Assembly: GCA_003265685.1 (NCBI GenBank)
Contig: QJOU01000083.1
Coordinates: forward strand, 1-43,365
Reading direction: 5' to 3'
Source of the DNA: Piscinibacter caeni
Lineage (GTDB): Bacteria; Pseudomonadota; Gammaproteobacteria; Burkholderiales; Burkholderiaceae_C
DNA: 43,365 nucleotides
In this document: positions 1-9,902 of the stretch, piece by piece
Layout: each line of letters starts with the position of its first letter
Position numbering within the stretch: position 1 is the first letter of the stretch
Notes under the pieces: model-generated
What the model was told of the DNA's origin: nothing
Seen by the model: only the letters and a program-made list of their open reading frames with translations
The model's database searches: none
Translations under genes and position numbers: made by a program

Positions 1-1
1 G

Positions 2-1321
2 GCCGCTGCGGGTGGCGCCTCCGCCGACGCCGGCGCCGACGCGCTGCCCGACTGGGACGAGGCCGCGACGCGCCCGCTGTCGGCGCCGCGCGCCGCCGCC
101 ATCGCCGCCGAGACCGGTGCCGATGTGCTCTGGCGCGTCTTTGCGCGCAGCCGCAATCCGTACGAGCAGGCCGAGGTGCTGGCCGCGCTGGCGCGCCGCG
201 ACGACACCGACCGCGAGGCGCTGGGACGCCACGCCGAGGCGCTCTATGCCCGTGCCGCGCAGCGCCGCCGCTGGGGCCTGGTGCGGCGCGCCGCCGGCCT
301 GCTGCGGCTGCACGACGACGCGCTCGAGGACGCCGTGGCGCAGCTGCTGGCCGCGGGCAAGCGCGTCGCGCTCGGGCGTGCCTACGGCGTCGGTGCAGTG
401 GTCGATCGGCCGCTGGCGCGCAGCGAGCTGGTCGGGCGGCTCGAACGCTTCGGCGGCGACGATCCGCGCGGCCGCGCGCTGCTCGAGGAGGTGGTGCTGC
501 TGCTGGGCCTGCTGGCCAAGGCCGACACCACGCTGTTCGAGGGCACGCTGACGTTGCGGCCATGGCAGTCGGTGCGGCTGCTGACCGCCTGGCTGGCACG
601 CGAGCACGACGTCGTGCCGGCCGAGGCCTTCGAGCACCTGCTCGAGCTCAGCCCGTACGCGGTGCTCGGCCGGCTGCGCGAGGTGTTCGCCCGCGAGCAG
701 GAGATGGCCGCCAACGTCGTGCGCATGCAGTCGCTGCACCGCGTCGGCGGCGGGGCGGCGCTGGTGCACGTGCAGTTCCCGCCGGCCTTCGACCCGCCGC
801 GGCTCGACGGGCCGGGCGAGGGCGGCTGGGCCGCGTGGCGCGAGACGGCCGGCGCGATCGGCCGCACGCCGGCGGACTTCCACGCCCGTGTCTGGGCGCT
901 GCTGCAGCATTGCGGCGGCCTGGTGATCGGCGACCAGCTCGAGGTCGCCAACCGGCTCGACAGCGCACTGGCCCGCGCCGACAGCACACCCGGCGAACCC
1001 GGCTTCGCGCTGCAGGTGGACGAGCTGCTGCAGCGCATCGCGGCGCCCGAGTACCGGCAGCTGTGCGTCGAGGCGCTGCTGGCGCTGTCCGACATCACCG
1101 AGGCCAACCCCGAGCTGCGCATCGGCGAGGCGCTGGTGCTGGACGTGCTGATCGGCATCGCCGTGCGCCTGGGCTGGCAGGAAGGCCGTGCCGACGCCGA
1201 CTACAACGAACATGTCTCGCAGGCCTGGCAGGCCTTCTATGCAGCGCCGCCGCACCGCGTGGCCAACCTGGTGATGGCGGCGGTGGCCCATCTGCTGGAA
1301 CCGGAGGCCGTCACGGCATGA
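2..1321 (+). CDS. Phosphorylase kinase alpha/beta-like (GH15-like) protein, C-terminal part
   Basis: The reading frame is open from the window edge, so the true start lies upstream; 439 residues are visible. The last third resembles the C-terminal region of eukaryotic phosphorylase kinase alpha/beta subunits: a block DFHARVWALLQHCGG (about nt 877-920) followed by PEYRQLCVEALLALSDI (about nt 1046-1096), matching the remembered family pattern 'GFYxxVWxxLxxCxG ... PEYRQLxVExLxVL'. In that family an N-terminal GH15-like (glucoamylase-fold) domain precedes this segment; it would lie upstream of the window. Bacterial members have no established role; eukaryotic subunits regulate glycogen phosphorylase activation. 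The position at the head of a glycogen/alpha-glucan locus fits a role in glucan metabolism, but that is inference. Its stop codon overlaps the start of the MATE gene by 4 nt (ATGA). Low-complexity Ala/Gly sequence near the window edge may be a linker. Confidence 0.75.
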   Translation, partial: AAAGGASADAGADALPDWDEAATRPLSAPRAAAIAAETGADVLWRVFARSRNPYEQAEVLAALARRDDTDREALGRHAEALYARAAQRRRWGLVRRAAGLLRLHDDALEDAVAQLLAAGKRVALGRAYGVGAVVDRPLARSELVGRLERFGGDDPRGRALLEEVVLLLGLLAKADTTLFEGTLTLRPWQSVRLLTAWLAREHDVVPAEAFEHLLELSPYAVLGRLREVFAREQEMAANVVRMQSLHRVGGGAALVHVQFPPAFDPPRLDGPGEGGWAAWRETAGAIGRTPADFHARVWALLQHCGGLVIGDQLEVANRLDSALARADSTPGEPGFALQVDELLQRIAAPEYRQLCVEALLALSDITEANPELRIGEALVLDVLIGIAVRLGWQEGRADADYNEHVSQAWQAFYAAPPHRVANLVMAAVAHLLEPEAVTA

Positions 1322-2664
1322 AGCCGCGCCCCAGGCTGAACGCGATCGCCGGGCCGATCCTCGGCGAGTTCCTGCTCGGCATGAGCGTCACGATGGCCGG
1401 GCTGTGGCTCGCCTCGCACACCTCGGATGCCGCGGCCGGTGCCTTCGGCCTGTCGCAGCAGGTCTACGAGACGCTGGTGGTCATCTTCCGCGTGCTGGCC
1501 ATCGGGCTCGGCGTGGTGATCGGCCAGGCGCTGGGCGGCGGCGGCGACGAGTCGGCGCGCCGCACCGCGATGGTGGCGCTGGGCGCCAGCAGCTGGGCCG
1601 GCCTCGCGGCGGTGGCCTGCGTGCTGTTCGGCGACGAGCTGGTGCTGGACCTGCTCAATGCGCCCGAGGCGGTGGTGCCGCTGGCCGCGCCCTACCTGCA
1701 GCTGCTCGCGCCGGTGCTGCTGCTGGAGGCCTACAACCTGAGCATGGCGGCGATCCTGCGCGCCCACCTGCACGTGCGCGACTCGCTGGCGGTGATGGTG
1801 GCGATGCACGGCGCGCACCTGCTGCTGGCGATCCCGCTGATGCGCGGCGTCGGCGGGTGGGACGGGCTGGGCCTGAACGGCTACGCGGTGGCGATGCTGG
1901 CCAGCCGCGTCATCGGCCTCGCGCTGCACCTGTGGCTGTGGCGCCGCCGCATGCAGCTGGTGCCGCGCGCACGCGACTGGTGGGCCGTGGCGCTTGCGCC
2001 GCTCGCGCCGGTGCTGCGCATCGGGTTGCCGGGCGCGGCAGTGGAGTTCGTCTACCGCGGCGCGTTCATGGTCTCGCTGGCGGCCACCGCGCGGCTCGGC
2101 GTGGAGGCGCTGGCGACCCACTCCTACACGCTGCAGATCCTCAAGTACGTGCTGCTGGTCAGCATGGCGATCGGCTGGGCCACCGAGATCATGGTCGGCC
2201 GCCTGGTCGGCGCCGGCGAGCTGCGCCAGGCCGACGCGCTGGTGCGCAAGGGCGTGCGCAACGGGCTGCTCGCCTCGGGCGGTTTCGCGCTGCTGGTGGC
2301 GCTGGGCGCACCCTGGCTGATGCGCGGCTTCACGCGCGACCCGGTCATCATCGAGGCGGCGCAGACGCTGCTGTGGCTCTCGCTCGCGCTGGAGACCGGG
2401 CGTGTCTTCAACCTGGTGCTCAACGGCGCCCTGCGCGCCACCGGCGACGCGATCTTCCCGGCGCTGGCCAGCATGGGCTCGCTGATCCTGGTGATGGGCG
2501 TGGGCTCGTTCTGGATGGGGCGCTGGCTCGGCCTGCCGGGCATCTGGCTGGTGTATGCGCTGGACGAGTGGATCCGCGGCCTGCTGATCCTGTGGCGCTG
2601 GACCCGGCGCGGCTGGCTCGAACATGCGCGCGACACCCAGCGGCGGGTGCGCGGCACCTCGTGA
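1318..2664 (+). CDS. MATE-family efflux transporter
   Basis: A 448-residue, strongly hydrophobic protein with about twelve predicted membrane segments, the usual MATE length. It has the typical two-halves layout: an N-terminal half with 'GLSQQVYETLVVIFRVLAIG' and a second half with 'VEFVYRGAFMVSLAATARLG', 'ALATHSYTLQILKYV' and 'NLVLNGALRATGD', which match MATE conserved regions. Members exchange H+ or Na+ for organic cations or metabolites across the inner membrane; the substrate cannot be read from sequence. The start ATG overlaps the stop of the phosphorylase kinase-like gene (ATGA), so translation is probably coupled. The lacI-type gene begins 22 nt after its stop. Why a MATE exporter is paired with a PhK-like protein is unknown to me. 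Confidence 0.88.
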   Translation: MKPRPRLNAIAGPILGEFLLGMSVTMAGLWLASHTSDAAAGAFGLSQQVYETLVVIFRVLAIGLGVVIGQALGGGGDESARRTAMVALGASSWAGLAAVACVLFGDELVLDLLNAPEAVVPLAAPYLQLLAPVLLLEAYNLSMAAILRAHLHVRDSLAVMVAMHGAHLLLAIPLMRGVGGWDGLGLNGYAVAMLASRVIGLALHLWLWRRRMQLVPRARDWWAVALAPLAPVLRIGLPGAAVEFVYRGAFMVSLAATARLGVEALATHSYTLQILKYVLLVSMAIGWATEIMVGRLVGAGELRQADALVRKGVRNGLLASGGFALLVALGAPWLMRGFTRDPVIIEAAQTLLWLSLALETGRVFNLVLNGALRATGDAIFPALASMGSLILVMGVGSFWMGRWLGLPGIWLVYALDEWIRGLLILWRWTRRGWLEHARDTQRRVRGTS

Positions 2665-2673
2665 ATCGTCTGC

Positions 2674-2679
2674 AAGAAT
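2674..2679 (+). promoter_or_regulatory. Putative -10 element of the lacI-type gene
   Basis: The hexamer AAGAAT ends 7 nt before the GTG start at 2687, and no Shine-Dalgarno sequence lies between the MATE stop and that GTG. If used, transcription would begin at or next to the start codon (leaderless mRNA). No clear -35 hexamer is seen. The support is position and resemblance to five or six similar sites in the window. Confidence 0.35.
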
Positions 2680-2686
2680 CGGCGCC

Positions 2687-3712
2687 GTGGCCATCGACCT
2701 GAAACAGCTTTCCGCCCGCCTCGGCCTGTCGCCGACCACGGTGAGCCGCGCGCTGAACGGCTACACCGACGTCAGCGAGGCGACCCGCGCGCGCGTGCTG
2801 GAGACCGCGCGCGAGCTCGGCTACCAGCCCAACCTGGCGGCACGCCGGCTCGCGCTCGGGCGCGCCGACGCGGTGGGCATCGTCTACCCCGTGGACACCG
2901 ACTTCATGGGCAACCCGCTGTTCCTCGAGATGATCGCGGGCGTGTCCGACCGGCTCGACGAGGCCGGCATCGACGTGCTGCTGGCCGTGGCACGCGAGAA
3001 GTCCGAGCTGCGCACCTACGAGCGCCTGGTGCGCGGGCGCCGCGTCGACGGGCTGATCGTCGCCCACACCCGCGTCGTCGACGAGCGCATCGAGTACCTC
3101 AAGCGGGTCGGCTTCCCGTTCGTCGGCTACGGGCGCACCGGCTCGCCGGAGGGCTTCGCCTGGCTCGACTTCGACAACGAGGCTGGCAGCGTGGAGGCGG
3201 TGCGGCGCATGGCGGCGCTGGGCCACCGGCGCATCGCCTACGTGCACGCACCGCTGACGATGAACTTCGCCGCCCAGCGCCACGCCGGCTTCCTGCGCGG
3301 CATGGCCGAGGCCGGCATCGCGCCGCGGCCCGAGTACATCATTCCCGGCAGCCTGGACCGGCGCGGCGGCTACGCGTCGGGCCGGCAGCTGCTGGCGCTG
3401 CCCGAGCGGCCCACCGCCATCCTGGTGGACAACAACCTGGGCGGCGTGGGCGTGGTGCGGGCGCTGCTGCAGGCCGGCATCGCGATCGGCCGCGAGGTCT
3501 CGGTGGTGGTCAACGACGGCGTGCCGCCGGACACCCTGCTGATCGGCCAGGACGTCGCCGGCGTCACCCAGCCCACCGCCTACGAGTCCGGCCAGACCAT
3601 GGCCGGCATGCTGCTGACCTTGATCGACGGCAAGCCGCTGGAGCAGGCGCAGGTGCTGCGCCAGCCGGTGTTCGTCGAAGGCACCAGCCTCGGGCCCGCG
3701 CCGGCGGCCTGA
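2687..3712 (+). CDS. LacI-family transcriptional repressor, probably of the alpha-glucoside operon
   Basis: A 341-residue protein, typical LacI length. Residues 1-50 form the LacI helix-turn-helix and hinge: DLKQLSARLGLSPTTVSRALNG, then 'ARVLETARELGYQPNLAARRL'. The rest is a periplasmic-binding-like sugar-sensing domain. The chosen start is GTG 2687, which places the DNA-binding domain immediately at the N-terminus; upstream in-frame starts fall inside the MATE gene and add non-conserved sequence. The gene precedes a sugar ABC operon, and the 251-bp region after it carries four matching operator-like sites, so it probably represses that operon until an alpha-glucoside or a breakdown product binds. 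Comparable regulators are AglR and MalR-type proteins. The effector is not readable from sequence. Confidence 0.9.
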   Translation: MAIDLKQLSARLGLSPTTVSRALNGYTDVSEATRARVLETARELGYQPNLAARRLALGRADAVGIVYPVDTDFMGNPLFLEMIAGVSDRLDEAGIDVLLAVAREKSELRTYERLVRGRRVDGLIVAHTRVVDERIEYLKRVGFPFVGYGRTGSPEGFAWLDFDNEAGSVEAVRRMAALGHRRIAYVHAPLTMNFAAQRHAGFLRGMAEAGIAPRPEYIIPGSLDRRGGYASGRQLLALPERPTAILVDNNLGGVGVVRALLQAGIAIGREVSVVVNDGVPPDTLLIGQDVAGVTQPTAYESGQTMAGMLLTLIDGKPLEQAQVLRQPVFVEGTSLGPAPAA

Positions 3713-3749
3713 TCACCCTGCCCTTAGCTTGGGTACATGCGGTTTCATG

Positions 3750-3784
3750 CCAAACCGTTTTGGATAGTTTCCGAAGCGTTTTGA
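3750..3784 (+). promoter_or_regulatory. Paired LacI-type operators, upstream pair
   Basis: Two 14-nt sites align closely: CCAAACCGTTTTGG (3750-3763) and CCGAAGCGTTTTGA (3771-3784). Both have the central CG of LacI-family operators, and their start points are 21 bp apart, two helical turns. They lie about 180-215 nt upstream of the binding-protein start. The likely ligand is the adjacent LacI-family protein. Confidence 0.6.
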
Positions 3785-3859
3785 GAGGGCGCCCAGCTTT
3801 GTTCTGAACGCACCAGCGGGGAAAACACCGATGCCGCTCTGGAGCGATGCTCCTACGCT

Positions 3860-3893
3860 TCAAAGCGCTTTCGGCGCCACCAAAGCGTTAAAA
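3860..3893 (+). promoter_or_regulatory. Paired LacI-type operators, downstream pair
   Basis: TCAAAGCGCTTTCG (3860-3873, containing the perfect palindrome AAAGCGCTTT) and CCAAAGCGTTAAAA (3880-3893) lie 20 bp apart, the same near-two-turn spacing as the upstream pair. The 89 bp between the second and third sites would suit DNA looping. The best -10-like hexamer nearby is TACGCT (3854-3859), abutting the third site, but no good -35 is seen, so the exact promoter is unresolved. The downstream pair ends 70 nt before the start of the binding-protein gene. Confidence 0.6.
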
Positions 3894-3963
3894 ATCACCG
3901 GCACGGTCAGCCCTCGCGCAGAGCGCGGCCGGACCCCTGGATCACCAAGGAGACTTGCGCATC

Positions 3964-5235
<1,272 letters not shown>

Positions 5236-5252
5236 TCTGACCGCAGCACCAC

Positions 5253-5300
5253 GCCGGCGCCCCGCGCGGGGCACCGGCGACGACCGGCCGCACGGGCCGG
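5253..5300 (+). other. Tandem GC hairpins between binding-protein and permease genes
   Basis: The 98-nt gap contains two adjacent stem-loops. The first (5253-5278) pairs GCCGG/CCGGC and GCCCC/GGGGC around a GCGC loop with one C-A mismatch. The second (5284-5300) pairs CCGGCC with GGCCGG around GCACG. There is no T-tract, so full termination is unlikely. The position recalls malE-malF and similar operons, where hairpins stabilise the binding-protein mRNA. GC-rich DNA makes chance stems common. Confidence 0.4.
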
Positions 5301-5333
5301 AATCGCACGACATCGAGCCATCGAGGGGCGTCC

Positions 5334-6236
5334 ATGAAAGACCGGACCCGCACCGCCTGGATCTTCCTGGCGCCGATGCTGTTCCTGATGCTGCTGGTGG
5401 CCGGTTGGCCGCTCGGCCGATCCGTCTGGTTCAGCTTCACCGAGACCAACATCAACGACATGTCGGCGAGCAGCTTCGTCGGCCTGGCGAACTACTGCGG
5501 TGAATTCGGCCTGTTCTGCAACGAGGGCTTCTGGCTGAGCGACTGGTGGACCTCGATCAAGAACACCTTCCAGTTCTCGATCGTCTCGGTGTTGCTGGAG
5601 ACCCTGGCCGGGCTCGGCGTCGCGATGCTGCTGAACCAGGACTTCAAGGGCCGCGCCCTCGTGCGCACGGCGGTGCTGGTGCCCTGGGCCATCCCGACCA
5701 TCGTGTCGGCCAAGATGTGGGGCTGGATGCTGCACGACCAGTTCGGCCTGATCAACCAGCTGCTGGTCGACTGGGGCCTGATCACGCAGAAGATCGCCTT
5801 CACGGCAGACCCGAACTACGCGCTGTGGACGGTGGTGGCGGTCGACGTGTGGAAGACCACGCCCTTCATGGCGCTGCTCATCCTCGCCGGCCTGCAGACC
5901 CTGCCGAAGGACTGCTACGAGGCCGGCCGCGTCGACGGCGTGCACCCGCTGCGCATGTTCTGGAAGGTGACCCTGCCGCTGATCAAGTACCCGCTGCTGG
6001 TCGCCGTGGTGTTCCGCCTGCTCGACGCGCTGCGCATCTTCGACCTGATCTTCGTGCTGACCTCCAACAGCAGCAGCACGATCAGCATGTCCGGCTTCGT
6101 GCGGCGCGAGATGGTCGACAACGGCAACCTGGGCTTCGGCTCGGCCGCCTCGACCTCGCTGACGCTGATCATCTTCCTGTCGGCGGTGCTGTTCATGCGC
6201 GCCGCGCGGGTCAAGCTGTCGGAGGAAGCCTCGTGA
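5334..6236 (+). CDS. Sugar ABC transporter permease (MalF/ThuF-type)
   Basis: A 300-residue inner-membrane permease with about six membrane segments. The first is around residues 8-30 (WIFLAPMLFLMLLVAGWPLG). The cytoplasmic EAA loop that contacts the ATPase starts at about residue 196 (EAGRVDGVHPLRMFWKVTLP). It forms a heterodimer with the next gene product to import the ligand of the preceding binding protein. It starts at ATG 5334 after GAGGGGCGTCC and its stop overlaps the GTG start of the second permease. The gene order (binding protein, two permeases, glucosidase, ATPase) matches the aglEFGAK order known from Sinorhizobium, though symbols are not assigned here. Confidence 0.92.
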   Translation: MKDRTRTAWIFLAPMLFLMLLVAGWPLGRSVWFSFTETNINDMSASSFVGLANYCGEFGLFCNEGFWLSDWWTSIKNTFQFSIVSVLLETLAGLGVAMLLNQDFKGRALVRTAVLVPWAIPTIVSAKMWGWMLHDQFGLINQLLVDWGLITQKIAFTADPNYALWTVVAVDVWKTTPFMALLILAGLQTLPKDCYEAGRVDGVHPLRMFWKVTLPLIKYPLLVAVVFRLLDALRIFDLIFVLTSNSSSTISMSGFVRREMVDNGNLGFGSAASTSLTLIIFLSAVLFMRAARVKLSEEAS

Positions 6237-7072
6237 ATCAACAGCGTCCTCTGTGGGGAAACATCGCGCTCTACGGGGCCGCGGTGCTGGTGGTGGTGAT
6301 CTCGGTGTACCCCTTCCTGTATACGCTCGCCACCTCGTTCAAGACCGGCAACGACCTGTTCAGCACCAGCCTGCTGCCGACGCAGGCGACGCTGAGGAAC
6401 TACGTCCAGCTGTTCGAGGGCCGCCAGCCCTTCGGCCGGCACCTGCTGAACTCGATCATGGTGGCCAGCATCACCGTCGCGCTGGCGATGCTGATGGCCG
6501 TCACCGCCTCCTACGCGCTCGGCCGCATCAACTTCAAGGGCAAGAGCGCGCTGCTGCTGGCCATCCTCGCGGTCTCGATGTTCCCGCAGGTCGCGGTGCT
6601 GTCGGGCATGTTCGAGCTGATGCAGGCGCTGGGCCTGTACAACCGGGCGATCGGCCTGGTCGTGCCCTACACGATCTTCACGCTGCCGTTCACGGTCTGG
6701 ATCCTCACCACCTTCATGCGCGGCCTGCCGAAGGAGCTCGAGGAGGCGGCCATCATGGACGGCTGCGGGCCGCTGCGCATCATCTTCCAGGTGTTCATGC
6801 CGCTGCTCGCGCCGGCGCTGGTCTCCACCGGGCTGCTGGCCTTCATCGGCGCCTGGAACGAGTTCCTGTTCGCGCTCACCTTCGTCACCGTGGACACCGA
6901 GCGCACCGTGCCGGTCAGCATCTCGCTGATCACCGGCGCCACGGCCTACGAGATCCCCTGGGGCTCGATCATGGCGGCCTCGGTGATCGTTACCGTGCCG
7001 CTGGTGCTGCTGGTGCTGATCTTCCAGCAGAAGATCGTCTCGGGCCTGACGGCGGGCGCGGTCAAGGGGTGA
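6233..7072 (+). CDS. Sugar ABC transporter permease (MalG/ThuG-type)
   Basis: A 279-residue permease, the MalG-like partner. The first membrane helix is at about residues 10-30, and the EAA loop starts near residue 171 (EEAAIMDGCGPLRIIFQVFM), followed by the G-x-x-x-x-x-x-x-L-P-like 'PLLAPALVSTGLLAFIGAWNEFLFAL' region characteristic of sugar-importer subunits. The start is GTG 6233, overlapping the previous stop (GTGA) and preceded by GGAGGAAG, which supports translational coupling. Its own stop overlaps the GTG of the downstream GH13 gene in the same way, so three genes run without gaps. Confidence 0.92.
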   Translation: MNQQRPLWGNIALYGAAVLVVVISVYPFLYTLATSFKTGNDLFSTSLLPTQATLRNYVQLFEGRQPFGRHLLNSIMVASITVALAMLMAVTASYALGRINFKGKSALLLAILAVSMFPQVAVLSGMFELMQALGLYNRAIGLVVPYTIFTLPFTVWILTTFMRGLPKELEEAAIMDGCGPLRIIFQVFMPLLAPALVSTGLLAFIGAWNEFLFALTFVTVDTERTVPVSISLITGATAYEIPWGSIMAASVIVTVPLVLLVLIFQQKIVSGLTAGAVKG

Positions 7073-8715
7073 GCGTGTCCAAGGCTCCGAACAGCGGCTG
7101 GTGGCGCGGCGGGGTGATCTACCAGATCTACCCGCGCAGCTTCGCCGACAGCAACGGCGACGGCATCGGCGACCTGCCGGGCATCACACGCCGGCTCGAG
7201 CACGTGGCCCGACTCGGCGCCGACGCCGTGTGGCTGTCGCCGTTCTTCAAGAGCCCGATGAAGGACTTCGGCTACGACATCAGCGACTACCGCGACGTCG
7301 ACCCGATGTTCGGCACGCTGGCCGAGTTCAAGGCGCTGGTCGAGCGCGCCCACGCGCTGGGCCTGAAGGTGATGGTCGACCAGGTCTACTCGCACAGCTC
7401 CGACCAGCACCCCTGGTTCGTCGAGAGCCGGTCGAGCCGCGACAACGCCAAGGCCGACTGGTACGTCTGGGCCGATGCGCAGCCCGACGGCACGCCGCCG
7501 AACAACTGGCTGTCGATCTTCGGCGGCAGCGCCTGGCAGTGGGACACGCGGCGCCGCCAGTACTACCTGCACAACTTCCTGGCGAGCCAGCCCGACCTGA
7601 ACTTCCACAGCGAGGAGGTGCAGCAGGCGGTGCTCGAGGCGGTGAAGTTCTGGCTCGAGTTCGGCGTCGACGGCTACCGGCTCGACGTCGTCAACTTCTA
7701 CTTCCACGACCGCGAGCTGCGCAGCAACCCGGCGCGCGGCGAACCCGACGGCAGCGACCCGGCCGTGCCGGCCACCAATCCCTACGGCTGGCAGTGGCAC
7801 CGCTTCGACAAGAGCCGGCCCGAGAACCTGGTCTTCCTGCAGCGCCTGCGCGCAATGCTCGACCAGTACCCGGACACGACCATGGTCGGCGAGATCGGCG
7901 ACGACGACGGCCTCGCCCGCGTGGCCGAGTACACCGCCGGCGGTGACAAGCTGCACATGGCCTACTGCTTCGACCTGCTGGGCACGCCGCACGACGCGCC
8001 CTACCTGCACAAGGTGTTCTCGCGCTTCGCCGAGGTGGTGGGCAGCGGCTGGCCGTGCTGGGCGATCACCAACCACGACATCCCGCGCGTGGCCACGCGC
8101 TGGGGCGGCACGAACCCGCCGCCCGGCCTGCTGCGCGCCGCCGCCGCGCTGCAGCTGAGCCTGCGCGGCAGCGCCTGCATCTACCAGGGCGACGAGCTCG
8201 GCCTGCCCGAGGCGGAGATCGCCTTCGACGACCTGCAGGATCCGTACGGCATCGCGATGTGGCCCGAGTTCAAGGGCCGCGACGGCTGCCGCACGCCGAT
8301 GCCCTGGGATGCGTCCGCGCCGGACCTCGGCTTCGGCAGCGGCGCCGCGCGGCCCTGGCTGCCGCTGGCCGAGGCGCAGCGCGCGCTGGCGGTCGATCGC
8401 CAGGAGGCCGACGCCGGCTCGCTGCTGCAGCACTACCGGCAGCTGCTGGCCTGGCGCCGCACCCAGCCGGCGCTGCTGCACGGCGAGATGGACCTGCTGC
8501 CGGTGCACCCGCAGGTGCTCGCCTACGTGCGCCGGCACGCGGGCCAACGCGTGCTGTGCGCCTTCAACTTCAGTGCCGACGCGGCCGTGCTGCCGTTGCC
8601 GGCCGGGCATGCCGTCGCCGAGCTGCTGAGCGGCAGCGGCGCGCGCGGCGCCTCGGTGCAGGGCGCCGAGTTGCACTTCGAACCCCACGGCGTGCTGTTC
8701 GCACGGCTCGCCTGA
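7069..8715 (+). CDS. GH13 alpha-glucosidase, subfamily 23-like
   Basis: A 548-residue cytoplasmic alpha-glucosidase (no signal peptide). The GH13 barrel begins 'GVIYQIYPRSFADSNGDGIG'. Catalytic residues by motif: nucleophile Asp206 (GYRLDVVNF), acid/base Glu275 (MVGEIGDDD), transition-state Asp337 (NHDIPR). The stretch 'LQDPYGIAMWPEFKGRDGCR' is typical of GH13_23 enzymes acting on small alpha-1,4 glucosides, some of which also transglycosylate. It should hydrolyse imported maltose-like oligosaccharides to glucose for the downstream glucokinase. The start is uncertain: GTG 7069 overlaps the permease stop (GTGA), whereas GTG 7075 has AAGGGGTGA just upstream, close to the anti-Shine-Dalgarno complement. 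Residue numbers use 7069. Confidence 0.9.
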   Translation: MSVSKAPNSGWWRGGVIYQIYPRSFADSNGDGIGDLPGITRRLEHVARLGADAVWLSPFFKSPMKDFGYDISDYRDVDPMFGTLAEFKALVERAHALGLKVMVDQVYSHSSDQHPWFVESRSSRDNAKADWYVWADAQPDGTPPNNWLSIFGGSAWQWDTRRRQYYLHNFLASQPDLNFHSEEVQQAVLEAVKFWLEFGVDGYRLDVVNFYFHDRELRSNPARGEPDGSDPAVPATNPYGWQWHRFDKSRPENLVFLQRLRAMLDQYPDTTMVGEIGDDDGLARVAEYTAGGDKLHMAYCFDLLGTPHDAPYLHKVFSRFAEVVGSGWPCWAITNHDIPRVATRWGGTNPPPGLLRAAAALQLSLRGSACIYQGDELGLPEAEIAFDDLQDPYGIAMWPEFKGRDGCRTPMPWDASAPDLGFGSGAARPWLPLAEAQRALAVDRQEADAGSLLQHYRQLLAWRRTQPALLHGEMDLLPVHPQVLAYVRRHAGQRVLCAFNFSADAAVLPLPAGHAVAELLSGSGARGASVQGAELHFEPHGVLFARLA

Positions 8716-8742
8716 CCACCACCCACCCACGAGCAGCCTGCC

Positions 8743-9879
<1,137 letters not shown>

Positions 9880-9902
9880 TCTCCATCGGCCGAGGGGCAG
9901 TC

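Noticed and set aside
3955-3957. In-frame TTG as start of the sugar-binding protein
   Set aside because: It lies only 2 nt after AAGGAG, too close for initiation; ATG 3964 has suitable spacing and starts the signal peptide directly.
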